Counted from the first letter of the stretch, positions 17,160 to 26,149 are shown. The stretch: 40,545 bases of DNA from an uncultured Dysosmobacter sp. (GCA_934636905.1 CAKUBJ010000016.1:1-40545), one strand, 5' to 3'. Notes: generated by a model from the letters alone, not told the origin. Numbers and translations are program-made.

Positions 17160-18107
17160 ATGGACATCGGAATCGATGTGGGCGGCACCAACCTGCGGGC
17201 AGGGGTCGCCGACGGGCAGGGGCACCTGCTCTCCCGGGTGTCCGTGCCGGTGGGCACCGAAAAAAGCCCGGAGATTCTGATTCGCCGTCTGGCGGAGCTG
17301 GCGAAGAAGGCCGCGGAAGAGGCCGGAATCCCGGAGGAGGAAATTCAATCCGTGGGCGTGGGGATTCCCGGCGCGGTGTCGGAGGGAGAGATCCTCTACA
17401 CCTGCAACCTGCCCCTGCGGAATGTCCCTTTTGAGCGGGTGTTCCGGGCATATTTCGACCGGCCGGTGTATCTGGAAAACGACGCCAACTGCGCGGCGGC
17501 GGGAGAATGGCTGTACGGCGCCGGCAGAGGCACGGAGAATTTTGTCATGATTACTCTGGGCACCGGTCTGGGCGGCGGCTTTATTCTCAACGGGAAGCTG
17601 TACGCCGGCGGCGGTATGGCCGGGGAAATCGGGCATATGGTGATCCGGCAGGACGGGGCGGCCTGCGGCTGCGGCCGCCGGGGCTGCTGGGAGGCATACT
17701 GCTCCGCCACCGGACTGATCCGCCGGACACGGGAAACCATGGAAGCCCATCCGGAGAGCCTGCTGAACCGGATGGCGGCGGAGAGGGGCACCGTGGAGGG
17801 CCGCACGGCCTTTCAGGCTGCGGCGCAGGGAGATCCGGCGGCGCTGGCGCTGTGCCGCGCCTATGCGGAGGATCTGGCAGCCGGGCTGACCAGCCTTGTG
17901 AACATTCTGGATCCGGAGACTGCCGCCATCGGCGGCGGTGTGGCAGGGGCGCCGGAAGCGCTTCTGCTGGAACCTGTCCGGGAGCTGGTGGCACGGGAGT
18001 GCTACGGCCGCCATGTCGGCCGGGTGCCCCGGATTGTCACGGCGGAACTGGGAGGCGACGCCGGCCTGATGGGGGCGGCATCTCTGAGGCGCCTGCGGGG
18101 AATTTGA
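17160..18107 (+). CDS. ROK family sugar kinase (glucokinase-like)
   Basis: This 315-residue protein begins with the ATP phosphate loop MDIGIDVGGTNLRAGVAD and has VYLENDANCAAAGEWLYGAG with the catalytic aspartate. It also has MITLGTGLGGGFILNGKLY and the ROK zinc site GHMVIRQDGAACGCGRRGCW. These are the marks of bacterial ROK glucokinases, although fructokinases and N-acetylmannosamine kinases share them. A helix-turn-helix is absent, so it is an enzyme and not a ROK repressor. It starts three bases after hprK and is followed by murB after 15 bases. Placement behind HPr kinase suggests that sugar phosphorylation and catabolite control are expressed together. Confidence 0.93.
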   Translation: MDIGIDVGGTNLRAGVADGQGHLLSRVSVPVGTEKSPEILIRRLAELAKKAAEEAGIPEEEIQSVGVGIPGAVSEGEILYTCNLPLRNVPFERVFRAYFDRPVYLENDANCAAAGEWLYGAGRGTENFVMITLGTGLGGGFILNGKLYAGGGMAGEIGHMVIRQDGAACGCGRRGCWEAYCSATGLIRRTRETMEAHPESLLNRMAAERGTVEGRTAFQAAAQGDPAALALCRAYAEDLAAGLTSLVNILDPETAAIGGGVAGAPEALLLEPVRELVARECYGRHVGRVPRIVTAELGGDAGLMGAASLRRLRGI

Positions 18108-18122
18108 TGGAAGGAGCGTCCT

Positions 18123-19040
18123 ATGGATTGGACAGTTCAGTTTGATGAAGCGGTGGGACGGTATCTGCCGGATCTGGAAGTCCTCCGGGAGGAACCCATG
18201 AGCCGGCACACCACCTTCCGCATCGGCGGCCCCGCAAGGCGGATGGCCTTCCCCACCAGCCGGGAGCAGCTGGTGCTGCTGGTGAATTTTGCCCGGGACA
18301 GCGGCGCGGAGCCGCTGGTCATCGGCAACGGCAGCAATCTGCTGGTGCCGGACGAAGGGCTTGACCGGCTGGTGATTGACACCTCCGTCCACCTGAACCG
18401 GGTGGAGCCGGGGGAAGACGGCACCCTTACGGCGGACGCCGGTGCCACTCTGGCACGGACGGCGGATCTGGCCTGCCGGCTGGGGCTGACGGGGCTGGAA
18501 TTTGCCCACGGCATCCCCGGCACGGTGGGGGGCGGCGTCTGCATGAACGCCGGCGCCTACGGCGGCGAGATGAAGCAGGTGCTGCGCCGGGCGGCGGTGC
18601 TGTTCCCGGAGGAGGGCGTCCGAACCCTTTCCTGTGAGGAACTGGAACTGGGCTACCGCCACAGCCTGCTGACGGAGCGGCCGGAGGCGGTGGTACTGTG
18701 GGCGGAATTTGCCCTGACAGCCGGAAATCCGGAAGAAATCCGGGAAACCATGCGGGAACTGATGAACCGGCGCAGAGCCAGCCAGCCGCTGGAATGGCCC
18801 AGCGCAGGCAGCACCTTCAAGCGGCCGGAGGGGTATTTTGCCGGCACGCTGATTGACCAGTGCGGCCTGAAGGGGCTGACGGTGGGAGGCGCGCAGGTAT
18901 CGGAAAAGCACGCAGGCTTTCTCATCAACCGGGGCGGCGCCACCTTTGCGGACATGACGGAACTGATTCGGCAGGTGCAGCAGCGGGTGCTGGAACAGAC
19001 CGGCGTTCGGCTGGAGCCGGAGGTCAAAATCGTAAGATAA
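18123..19040 (+). CDS. murB: UDP-N-acetylenolpyruvoylglucosamine reductase
   Basis: This 305-residue FAD enzyme reduces UDP-GlcNAc-enolpyruvate to UDP-MurNAc in peptidoglycan synthesis. The FAD-binding parts RHTTFRIGGPARRMAFP, PLVIGNGSNLLVPDEGL and HGIPGTVGGGVCMNAGAYGG are visible. The catalytic serine is in PSAGSTFKRPEGYFAGTLI and the closing glutamate in LEPEVKIV. It lacks the extra loop and domain of type I enzymes, as expected for a Firmicute type II MurB. GAAGGAG precedes the ATG. The murB-rapZ order is a standard Firmicute neighbourhood. Confidence 0.96.
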   Translation: MDWTVQFDEAVGRYLPDLEVLREEPMSRHTTFRIGGPARRMAFPTSREQLVLLVNFARDSGAEPLVIGNGSNLLVPDEGLDRLVIDTSVHLNRVEPGEDGTLTADAGATLARTADLACRLGLTGLEFAHGIPGTVGGGVCMNAGAYGGEMKQVLRRAAVLFPEEGVRTLSCEELELGYRHSLLTERPEAVVLWAEFALTAGNPEEIRETMRELMNRRRASQPLEWPSAGSTFKRPEGYFAGTLIDQCGLKGLTVGGAQVSEKHAGFLINRGGATFADMTELIRQVQQRVLEQTGVRLEPEVKIVR

Positions 19041-19052
19041 GCGGGTGATTGT

Positions 19053-19913
19053 ATGGAAATCCTCATCATTTCCGGCCTGTCCGGCGCAGGAAAAAGCCGG
19101 GCGGCCTCCTTCCTTGAGGACATGGGCTTTTATATTGTGGACAATATGCCTGCGGCCATGATTCTGAAATTCGCGGAGTTCTGCGCCGGCGGCAGCCAGC
19201 GCTACGACCGGGTGGCGCTGGTGTACGACGTCCGCACCGCCAACAGCCCCACGGAACTGTTCGGCGTGCTGGATGCCCTGAAGGACAGCGGCGGCGTGTG
19301 CAGTCTGCTGTTTCTGGAGGCAGAGCCGGAAACCATCATCAAACGCTATAAGGAAACCCGCCGCCGCCATCCCCTGATGAAGCAGGCGGACTCTCTGGAA
19401 AAGGCGGTGCGGGAGGAACGTGCCATGATGGAGCCTCTGCGGCAGCGGGCGGACTACATCATCGACACCACCCATCTCTCCACCGCCCAGCTCCGGGGGG
19501 AACTGCTGCGGAATTTCGGCAGCGGAACGGTGGAAAAGGGGGGCATGAGCATCAGCGTCACCTCCTTCGGCTTCAAGTACGGACTGCCCATGGAGGCGGA
19601 TCTGGTGTTTGACGTCCGCTTCATGCCCAATCCTTACTACATACAGGAACTGCGGGAAAAAACGGGGCTGGACAGGGAAGTGGCGGACTATGTGTTCTCC
19701 TTCCGCCAGACCCATGACTACATGGACAAGCTGCGGGATCTGCTGGCCTTTACCCTGCCGCTGTACGCGGAGGAGGGGAAGACGGAACTGGTGATTGCCG
19801 TCGGCTGCACCGGCGGGCACCACCGCTCCGTGGCCGTGACTCATGCGCTGGCCGGGGATATCCGGGATCTGGGCTACCGGGTTCGGGAGAATCACCGGGA
19901 TATGAACCGGTAA
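19053..19913 (+). CDS. rapZ: RapZ/YvcJ family nucleotide-binding protein
   Basis: This 286-residue P-loop protein has IISGLSGAGKSRAASFLEDM at the N-terminus and the Walker B-like VYDVRTANSP. The C-terminal domain carries MSISVTSFGFKYGLPMEADL, DVRFMPNPYYI and VGCTGGHHRSVAVTHAL. In Enterobacteria RapZ is an RNase adapter that controls GlmS. In Bacillus the homologue YvcJ hydrolyses GTP and influences competence. The precise role here is open. In Bacillus and many Clostridia yvcK lies between this gene and whiA, but here whiA follows after only 22 bases. The ribosome binding site is weak (GGGTGA). Confidence 0.95.
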   Translation: MEILIISGLSGAGKSRAASFLEDMGFYIVDNMPAAMILKFAEFCAGGSQRYDRVALVYDVRTANSPTELFGVLDALKDSGGVCSLLFLEAEPETIIKRYKETRRRHPLMKQADSLEKAVREERAMMEPLRQRADYIIDTTHLSTAQLRGELLRNFGSGTVEKGGMSISVTSFGFKYGLPMEADLVFDVRFMPNPYYIQELREKTGLDREVADYVFSFRQTHDYMDKLRDLLAFTLPLYAEEGKTELVIAVGCTGGHHRSVAVTHALAGDIRDLGYRVRENHRDMNR

Positions 19914-19935
19914 GCTGCCGGGAAAGGAGGACGGA

Positions 19936-20844
19936 ATGTCCTTTTCCTACGATACGAAAAACGAACTGTGCCGCCTGCCGGTGCAGAAGCTGTGCTGCGC
20001 CCGGGCGGAGGCTTACGGCATCCTGCTCTACTGCAACACCTTCAGCGCCGCAGAGGTGCGGATTATTACGGAAAATCCCAACTTCGCCACCCGGCTGCCC
20101 AAGCTGTTCCGGCGAGCCTTCAACCTGTCCTTTGACCGCCAGCCGGAGAAGACGCAGGAGGAGGGAAAGCGGGTCTTCCAGATTACGGAGCGGAAGAAGC
20201 TGGATCACATCATCAACCTGCTGGGCTTTGACCCCCGGCAGAATCTGGTGCTCCACATCAACTTCGCGCTGGTGGAGGAGCCATGTGACCGGGCGGCGTT
20301 CCTGCGGGGGGCGTTCTTCGCCGGAGGCAGCATTACCGACCCCCAGAAGCGCTATCATCTGGAACTGACTACCTCCCACCAGCAGGTGAGCCGGGAACTG
20401 GAATCCCTGCTGGTGGAGTGCGGCTATCCGCCCAAAAGCGTCAGCCGCAGCGGCAGCTCCATCACCTATTTCAAGCAGAGCGACCAGATTGAGGATTTCC
20501 TGACCCTCATCGGCGCCCCGGTGGCGGCCATGAACCTCATGACCGCCAAGCTGGAAAAGGATCTGCGGAACAGCGTCAACCGCCGGCTCAACTGCGACAG
20601 CGCCAATCTGGACAAGTCGGTGGAGGCGGCGCAGGAGCAGATGGAGGCCATCCGGAGGTTACAGGCGGCGCAGCTGCTGGAGCAGCTGCCGGACAAATTG
20701 CAGGAGACGGCGGCGCTGCGGCTGGAATACCCGGAACTGAGCCTTTCGGAGCTGGCGGCGGAGTTCGACCCGCCGGTGAGCAAATCCTGCCTGAACCACC
20801 GGTTGCGGAAGCTGCTGGAACTGGCGAAGGATCTTGCCGGATAA
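19936..20844 (+). CDS. whiA: DNA-binding protein WhiA
   Basis: This 302-residue protein has the N-terminal LAGLIDADG-like fold (SFSYDTKNELCRLPV, AYGILLYCNTFSAAEV, FLRGAFFAGGSITDPQKRYH) and a C-terminal helix-turn-helix (LRLEYPELSLSELAAEFDPP followed by VSKSCLNHRLRKL). WhiA is a sporulation regulator in Streptomyces. In Firmicutes it is a nucleoid-associated protein linked to division and chromosome segregation. AAAGGAGGACGGA gives a strong start. It follows rapZ and precedes an unrelated small gene after 31 bases. Confidence 0.96.
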   Translation: MSFSYDTKNELCRLPVQKLCCARAEAYGILLYCNTFSAAEVRIITENPNFATRLPKLFRRAFNLSFDRQPEKTQEEGKRVFQITERKKLDHIINLLGFDPRQNLVLHINFALVEEPCDRAAFLRGAFFAGGSITDPQKRYHLELTTSHQQVSRELESLLVECGYPPKSVSRSGSSITYFKQSDQIEDFLTLIGAPVAAMNLMTAKLEKDLRNSVNRRLNCDSANLDKSVEAAQEQMEAIRRLQAAQLLEQLPDKLQETAALRLEYPELSLSELAAEFDPPVSKSCLNHRLRKLLELAKDLAG

Positions 20845-20875
20845 AAGAGCAACAACGAGAAAGAAGGAAGAGAAA

Positions 20876-21334
20876 ATGGATCGGTGTGAACTTGCTGTGC
20901 AGTACCACCACAGCGGATATAACTGCGCCCAGAGCGTTCTGGCGGCCTTTGAGGATCTGACGCACATGGACGAGACGACGGCCTTTGCCGTCTCCGGCGG
21001 ACTGGGCGGCGGCGTGGGCGCCACCCATCAGGAACTGTGCGGCGCCGCCAGCGGCGCAGTGATGGTTCTGGGGCTGCTGCACCCCTTTACCGATGGCGCG
21101 GATGCCACCGGCAAGCGGCGGGTCTACGGACAGGCCAAAGAGTTTCTGCACCGGTTTCAGGCGCGCTTTGACGGCCTGAGCCGCTGCGGGGATCTGCTGG
21201 CGGCCCGGATTGAGCCTACGGAGGAAGCCACCCCTGCCGCCCTCCGCCTGGGGGTGGACAAGCACTGCGACATCCTGATTGTCACTGCCGTGGAGGTGGT
21301 GGAGGAGATGCTGGCAGAGGAAAAACCGGTTTGA
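20876..21334 (+). CDS. C-GCAxxG-C-C family protein
   Basis: This 152-residue protein shows the cysteine pattern of the family: HHSGYNCAQSVLAAF, then HQELCGAASGAVMVLGL, with two further cysteines in DGLSRCGDL and VDKHCDILI. The family is thought to bind a metal or undergo redox chemistry, but I know of no proven reaction. The frame extends to 20834, but the ATG at 20876 follows AAGGAAGAG and matches where family members begin. It is cytoplasmic, with no membrane segment. It sits between whiA and a small zinc-ribbon membrane protein and is probably co-transcribed. Confidence 0.87.
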   Translation: MDRCELAVQYHHSGYNCAQSVLAAFEDLTHMDETTAFAVSGGLGGGVGATHQELCGAASGAVMVLGLLHPFTDGADATGKRRVYGQAKEFLHRFQARFDGLSRCGDLLAARIEPTEEATPAALRLGVDKHCDILIVTAVEVVEEMLAEEKPV

Positions 21335-21350
21335 ACAACAGGAGGAGCCT

Positions 21351-21659
21351 ATGAAAAACAAGCGGCCCATGGGCGCCGTCAGGGCGCTGACCATGACAAA
21401 AATTCTCTTCTGGAGCGGCTTCGGCCTGATGCTGCTGGGCATGGCCCGCGTCTCCGGCATGGACCGAGGGGAAGCGCTGGCGCAGGGACTGGCTTTTCTG
21501 GGGCTTCTGGTCTGCTTCGGCGGGGTGGGCTTCGGCTTCTGGAAGGTGCGCTGCCCCTACTGCGGAAAGTCCCTGATGGCAGGGGGGCGGATTCCTTCCC
21601 ACATCCCCAATTTCTGCCCGGAGTGCGGAAGAGATCCCCGGGATTTTGACGAAAAATGA
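21351..21659 (+). CDS. Small membrane protein with C-terminal zinc ribbon
   Basis: This 102-residue protein has two hydrophobic segments (ILFWSGFGLMLLGMARV and GLAFLGLLVCFGGVGFGFW). A tail with RCPYCGKSL and FCPECGRDPRDF follows, two CxxC knuckles that should hold one zinc ion on the cytoplasmic side. I recognise the architecture but not a named family. CAGGAGGAGCCT precedes the ATG at 21351, 14 bases after the previous gene. A short A+T-rich gap (21660-21740) with a weak GTAAAGCATTTTTAC hairpin separates it from dnaE. Confidence 0.8.
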   Translation: MKNKRPMGAVRALTMTKILFWSGFGLMLLGMARVSGMDRGEALAQGLAFLGLLVCFGGVGFGFWKVRCPYCGKSLMAGGRIPSHIPNFCPECGRDPRDFDEK

Positions 21660-21740
21660 TGTAAAGCATTTTTACTTTATTCGGATTGATTTATAAGGAT
21701 TTTTCCTGAAATATTAGCGAAAAGGAACAGGAGATGCTCT

Positions 21741-24700
21741 ATGGCCTTCACCCATCTGCACGTCCATACGGAGTTCAGTCTGCTGGACGGCTTCTGCAAA
21801 ATCAAGGAACTGCCGGGGGTGGTGAAGTCCATGGGACAGACTGCCTGCGCCATTACGGATCACGGCGTCATGTACGGCGTCATCGACTTCTACCGGGCCT
21901 GCAAGGCGGAGGGCATCAAGCCCATCATCGGCTGCGAGGTCTATGTGGCGCCGCAGGGGCGCACCCGGTTGGACAAGGTTCACGAATTTGACAGCGAAAG
22001 CCGCCATCTGGTGTTACTGTGCGAAAATGAGGAGGGCTACCGGAACCTCTCCTACATGGTGTCCCTTGCCTGGACGGAGGGGTTCTATGTGAAGCCCCGC
22101 ATTGACCAGAATCTCCTGCGGGAGCATTCCGGGGGGCTGATTGCCCTGTCTGCGTGTCTGGCAGGGGAAATCCCCCGCCGCCTGCGGAACGGGGAATACG
22201 AAAACGCCAAAGCCTACGCCATGGAAATGGCGGAACTGTTCGGCCCGGAGCGGTTCTATCTGGAATTACAGGATCACGGCATCCGGGATCAGAAAATCGT
22301 GAACCAGTCCATCCTGAAAATCCATCAGGAAACCGGCATCCCCATGGTCTGCACCAACGATGCCCATTACCTCCGGAAGGAGGACGCCGAAGCCCACGAC
22401 ATCCTGCTGTGCATCCAGACCGGCAAAACCGTGGACGACGAAAACCGGATGCGCTATGAGCCGCAGAACTTCTACCTCCGCAGCGAGGCGGAAATGGAGG
22501 CGCTGTTCGGCGGCTATGAGGGCGCCCTTGCAAACACGCAGAAGATTGCGGAGATGTGCAATCTGGAGTTCACCTTCGGCAAGTACCACCTGCCGGAGTT
22601 CAAGCTGCCGGAGGGGTACGACAGCTTTTCCTACCTGAAAAAGCTGTGCGACGAGGGGTATCAGGCACGATACGGCGAGGACGACCGGTACCGCGGCCAG
22701 CTGAAATACGAGCAGGACATGATTGAGAAAATGGGCTTTACCGACTATTTCCTCATTGTGTCCGACTTCGTGCGCTACGCCAAAAGCGTGGGCATCCCGG
22801 TGGGGCCGGGGCGGGGCAGTGCGGCCGGCTCCATGGTCAGCTACTGCCTGAGCATCACGGACATCGACCCCATGAAGTACAGCCTGTACTTTGAGCGCTT
22901 CCTGAATCCGGAGCGGGTGAGTATGCCGGATATCGACATGGATTTCGGCGATACCCGCCGGGGGGAGGTGGTGGACTACGTCCGCCGGAAGTACGGGGAC
23001 GACCATGTGGCGCAGATTGTCACCTTCGGCACCATGGCCGCCCGGGGCGTCATCCGGGACGTGGGGCGGGTGATGAATATGCCCTACGCCGACGTGGACG
23101 CCATTGCCAAGCTGGTGCCCAACACCCTGCACATCACCCTCAACGACGCCCTGCGGCTTTCCAAACAGCTCAGCGACCTCTATGACGCCGATGAGAAGGT
23201 GAAAAAACTCATCGACACCGCCAAGGCGCTGGAGGGGATGCCCCGCCACGCCTCCACCCATGCCGCCGGCGTGGTGATTACCCGGAAGCCGGTGTACGAA
23301 TATGTGCCCCTGGCCAAAAACGACGAATCCGTGGTCTGCCAGTACATCATGACCACGCTGGAAGAGTTGGGCCTGCTGAAAATGGACTTTCTGGGTCTGC
23401 GGAACCTGACGGTGCTGGACGACGCCGTGAAGATGGTGCAGACCCGCCGGCCGGACTTCACACTGGCGGACATCCCGGAGGGGGACCCGGAAACCTACAA
23501 AATGCTCTCCGACGGCAAGACCGTAGGGGTGTTCCAGATGGAGTCCACCGGCATGACCGGCGTCTGCGTGGGGCTGAAGCCCCAGAACATTGAGGACATT
23601 ACCGCCATCATCGCACTGTACCGTCCCGGCCCCATGGATTCCATCCCCAAGTTCATCGCCTGCAAGCACGACCCCGGAAAGGTCAGCTACATCATCCCCC
23701 AGCTGGAGCCGATTCTGTCCGTCACCTACGGCTGCATCGTCTATCAGGAGCAGGTGATTCAGATTTTCCAGCAGCTGGCGGGCTACACCCTGGGACAGGC
23801 GGATATGCTCCGCCGTGCCATGAGCAAGAAGAAGGCCAAGGACGTGGCCAAGGAGCGGGAGGCCTTCCTCCACGGCGACCCTGCCCGGGGAATCCGGGGC
23901 TGCGAGGCCAACGGCATTGCCCCGGCGGACGCCGAGAAAATCTACGATGAGATTTTCGCCTTCGCCAACTACGCCTTCAATAAGGCTCACGCCGTGTCCT
24001 ACGCCATGGTGGCCTATCAGACGGCGTATTTCAAGTGCCACTTTACAAGAGAATATATGGCGGCGCTGCTGACCAGCGTGCTGGATAACTCCGACAAGGT
24101 GTCCGGCTACATCGGGGAGTGCCGGGAGTGCGGCATTGCCCTGCTGCCGCCGGACATCAACCGCTCCGCTGACCGCTTCACCGTGGAGGAGGGGGGCATC
24201 CGGTTCGGGATGGCGGCCATCAAGAACATCGGCCGGGGCTTCATTCAGGCGGTGATGCGGGAGCGGGAGCGCGCCGGTGATTTTACCTCCCTGTACGATT
24301 TTTGCAGCCGCATGAACGGCAGCGAAATGAACAAGCGGGCGGTGGAAAACCTGATTCGCTCCGGCGCCTTCGACTCTCTGGGGGCGAAGCGCTCCCAGCT
24401 GATTCGGGTCTATGAAACGGTGATGGACTCCGTGGCCGCCCAGCAGCGGGACAATGTGGAGGGGCAGATGGACTTCTTCTCCATGGCTGCCGGAACCTCT
24501 GATGCGGCAGCGACTGTAAAGGAGATTCCCCTGCCGGATATTCCGGAGTATGCGCCGGAGGAGCTGATGACCATGGAGAAGGGCTCCACCGGGCTGTACC
24601 TCTCCGGCCACCCCATGGATCACTACCGGGACGTCGTGCGGAAGCTGAATGCCCCGGCCATCGTTTCCATCCTGAACGATTTCGCGGGAGAGGGCGGGCC

Positions 24701-25223
24701 GGAGCGCTTTGCCGACGGCCAGCGGATTACCATTGCCGGGGTCATCACCTCCAGCAAGACAAAGACCACCAAAAACAACAGCCTTATGGCCTATGTGACG
24801 GTGGAGGACGACACCGCCTCCATGGAACTGCTGTGCTTCAGCCGGGTGCTGGAAGCCTGCGGCGCCTACATGAAGGAAAATCAGGCGGTGGTGGTAAAGG
24901 GGCGGCTGTCCGTCCGGGACGAGAAAGCCCCTCAGATTATGTGCGACTCCATCTACCCCCTGACCACAGCGGACGGCGGCGCTCCCGAGCCGCAGCCGAA
25001 GCAGGAAATGCCGGGGGAGACGCTGTTCCTGAAGTTCCCCGCCATGGACGACCCGTCGGTGCGCCACATGAAGCTGGTGTTCCGGATGTTCCCCGGGAAG
25101 GACACCGTGAAAATGGTGATGGCGGACACCCGGAAGGTCTACGCCACCCGGGCGCTGCTGCATCCGGCGCTGGTGGAGGAGGCAAGGGAGACGCTGGGCA
25201 GCGAAAACGTAGTGGTGAAATGA
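21741..25223 (+). CDS. dnaE: DNA polymerase III subunit alpha (DnaE type)
   Basis: This 1160-residue protein is a C-family replicative polymerase. The PHP domain opens MAFTHLHVHTEFSLLDGF with the metal-binding histidines intact, and ACAITDHGVMYGVIDFY follows. The catalytic aspartates are in MPDIDMDFGDTRRGEVVDY at about residue 395. The fingers region has LYRPGPMDSIPKFIA, and then YQEQVIQIFQQLAGYTLGQA. A helix-hairpin-helix region is followed by an OB fold (ITIAGVITSSKTKTTKNN, about residue 995). The N-terminal OB fold and exonuclease of PolC are absent, so this is DnaE. ATGA overlap or close spacing links it to the unknown gene that follows. Confidence 0.97.
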   Translation: MAFTHLHVHTEFSLLDGFCKIKELPGVVKSMGQTACAITDHGVMYGVIDFYRACKAEGIKPIIGCEVYVAPQGRTRLDKVHEFDSESRHLVLLCENEEGYRNLSYMVSLAWTEGFYVKPRIDQNLLREHSGGLIALSACLAGEIPRRLRNGEYENAKAYAMEMAELFGPERFYLELQDHGIRDQKIVNQSILKIHQETGIPMVCTNDAHYLRKEDAEAHDILLCIQTGKTVDDENRMRYEPQNFYLRSEAEMEALFGGYEGALANTQKIAEMCNLEFTFGKYHLPEFKLPEGYDSFSYLKKLCDEGYQARYGEDDRYRGQLKYEQDMIEKMGFTDYFLIVSDFVRYAKSVGIPVGPGRGSAAGSMVSYCLSITDIDPMKYSLYFERFLNPERVSMPDIDMDFGDTRRGEVVDYVRRKYGDDHVAQIVTFGTMAARGVIRDVGRVMNMPYADVDAIAKLVPNTLHITLNDALRLSKQLSDLYDADEKVKKLIDTAKALEGMPRHASTHAAGVVITRKPVYEYVPLAKNDESVVCQYIMTTLEELGLLKMDFLGLRNLTVLDDAVKMVQTRRPDFTLADIPEGDPETYKMLSDGKTVGVFQMESTGMTGVCVGLKPQNIEDITAIIALYRPGPMDSIPKFIACKHDPGKVSYIIPQLEPILSVTYGCIVYQEQVIQIFQQLAGYTLGQADMLRRAMSKKKAKDVAKEREAFLHGDPARGIRGCEANGIAPADAEKIYDEIFAFANYAFNKAHAVSYAMVAYQTAYFKCHFTREYMAALLTSVLDNSDKVSGYIGECRECGIALLPPDINRSADRFTVEEGGIRFGMAAIKNIGRGFIQAVMRERERAGDFTSLYDFCSRMNGSEMNKRAVENLIRSGAFDSLGAKRSQLIRVYETVMDSVAAQQRDNVEGQMDFFSMAAGTSDAAATVKEIPLPDIPEYAPEELMTMEKGSTGLYLSGHPMDHYRDVVRKLNAPAIVSILNDFAGEGGPERFADGQRITIAGVITSSKTKTTKNNSLMAYVTVEDDTASMELLCFSRVLEACGAYMKENQAVVVKGRLSVRDEKAPQIMCDSIYPLTTADGGAPEPQPKQEMPGETLFLKFPAMDDPSVRHMKLVFRMFPGKDTVKMVMADTRKVYATRALLHPALVEEARETLGSENVVVK

Positions 25224-25246
25224 GCGCTGCCGGGGAGGGGAGCAGG

Positions 25247-25915
25247 ATGGAAAAGAAGCAGGGGCATTTTTTCCTGATTTACACCATGGCAGCCCTCATC
25301 GGCGTGGGACTGCTGATTGCCGGACAGCAGATTTGCAGGGACAGAGTCCGGGAGAAGCACGACCGGGCCTATCTGGAAGCGGCGGCATCCGCGCTGGAAG
25401 CCCGGGGAGTGCAGTGCGGACTGCGGGATGTGGAGGTGGTTTATGACCCGGATTCCCGGAGTTATTGGAGAGTGCAGCACATGACCGTCCGCTGCTCCAA
25501 TCTGAATGACATCTCCTATGGGCAGATTCTCTGGATTGAGCAGGAACTGAACGACGTAATCCCTGACCGCAGGGATTATGACACGGATCTGGGGATCCTG
25601 CTGGAGGACTTTGTGTGCGGCGAAGACGTCTATACGGTATATCACTATTCCCGCTCGCTTTACAAAAACGACAGATGGGTTTATGACGACCCGTTTGCTT
25701 ACCCCACCCCAACGACCGGTTCGGAAGCGGAAAAGCCGGCGCAGCCGAAGCAGGAGAGCGGCACGTCCCGCCGCCCCTATGTGCCGCCGGCCCGGGAGGC
25801 GGATCCCTATGACGCGGCGGATTTCAGCAGCCCCGAGGATTTTTACGACGAGCACTACGACGATTTCTTCAGCTATGAGGACGCGGAAACCTACTGGCAG
25901 GAATACGGGGATTGA
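25247..25915 (+). CDS. Membrane-anchored hypothetical protein after dnaE
   Basis: This 222-residue protein has one N-terminal membrane helix (FFLIYTMAALIGVGLLIAG) followed by a predicted extracytoplasmic domain. RDRVREKHDRAYLEAAASAL looks helical and the rest is mixed. The C-terminus is strongly acidic and tyrosine-rich (DDPFAYPTPTTGS, then DFYDEHYDDFFSYEDAETYW). I do not recognise a family. An in-frame ATG at 25220 overlaps the dnaE stop, but the ATG at 25247 has GAGGGGAGCAGG in front and places the membrane helix at a normal distance. It ends the run that starts at hprK; the terminator behind it has been split by a MITE-like element. Confidence 0.75.
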   Translation: MEKKQGHFFLIYTMAALIGVGLLIAGQQICRDRVREKHDRAYLEAAASALEARGVQCGLRDVEVVYDPDSRSYWRVQHMTVRCSNLNDISYGQILWIEQELNDVIPDRRDYDTDLGILLEDFVCGEDVYTVYHYSRSLYKNDRWVYDDPFAYPTPTTGSEAEKPAQPKQESGTSRRPYVPPAREADPYDAADFSSPEDFYDEHYDDFFSYEDAETYWQEYGD

Positions 25916-25935
25916 GGAGATTGAAACAGACAGGA

Positions 25936-26149
25936 CAGCCCTCCGGCGAAAGCCGGAGGGCTCAGCGTGTCGAAAAAGTCTTTTCGCCCCGCTGAGTCAG
26001 TTTTCAGAACTTTATAAAGTTCTGAAAACTATAGATTTTAATGGCGCAGGACACCCTTCTTGGGTTTCCCGCGCACACCCTTCCTTACCGCCGCAGAAAA
26101 CTCACCACTTTATCGACAGTCTCAGCCCTCCGGCGAAAGCCGGAGGGCT
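25936..26149 (+). mobile_element. MITE-like element 2, flanked by duplicated terminator hairpins
   Basis: The hairpin with arms AGCCCTCCGGC/GCCGGAGGGCT and loop GAAA occurs at 25937-25962 and again, identically, at 26124-26149. Between them lies a 160-base insert (25963-26122) that starts CAGCGTGTCGAAAAAGT and ends ACTTTATCGACAGTCT. The two ends match as inverted repeats at 13 of 17 positions. An internal perfect 32-base palindrome (25999-26030) is present and there is no reading frame. Removing the insert and one hairpin restores a standard two-way terminator with GACAG on the left and CTGTC on the right. The element lies between convergent genes and accounts for the gap 25916-26222. Confidence 0.85.

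Noticed and set aside
25220..25246. Alternative start of the gene after dnaE in an ATGA overlap
   Set aside because: The later ATG has a clear GAGGGGAG site and gives a better signal-anchor layout, but translation from the overlap cannot be excluded.
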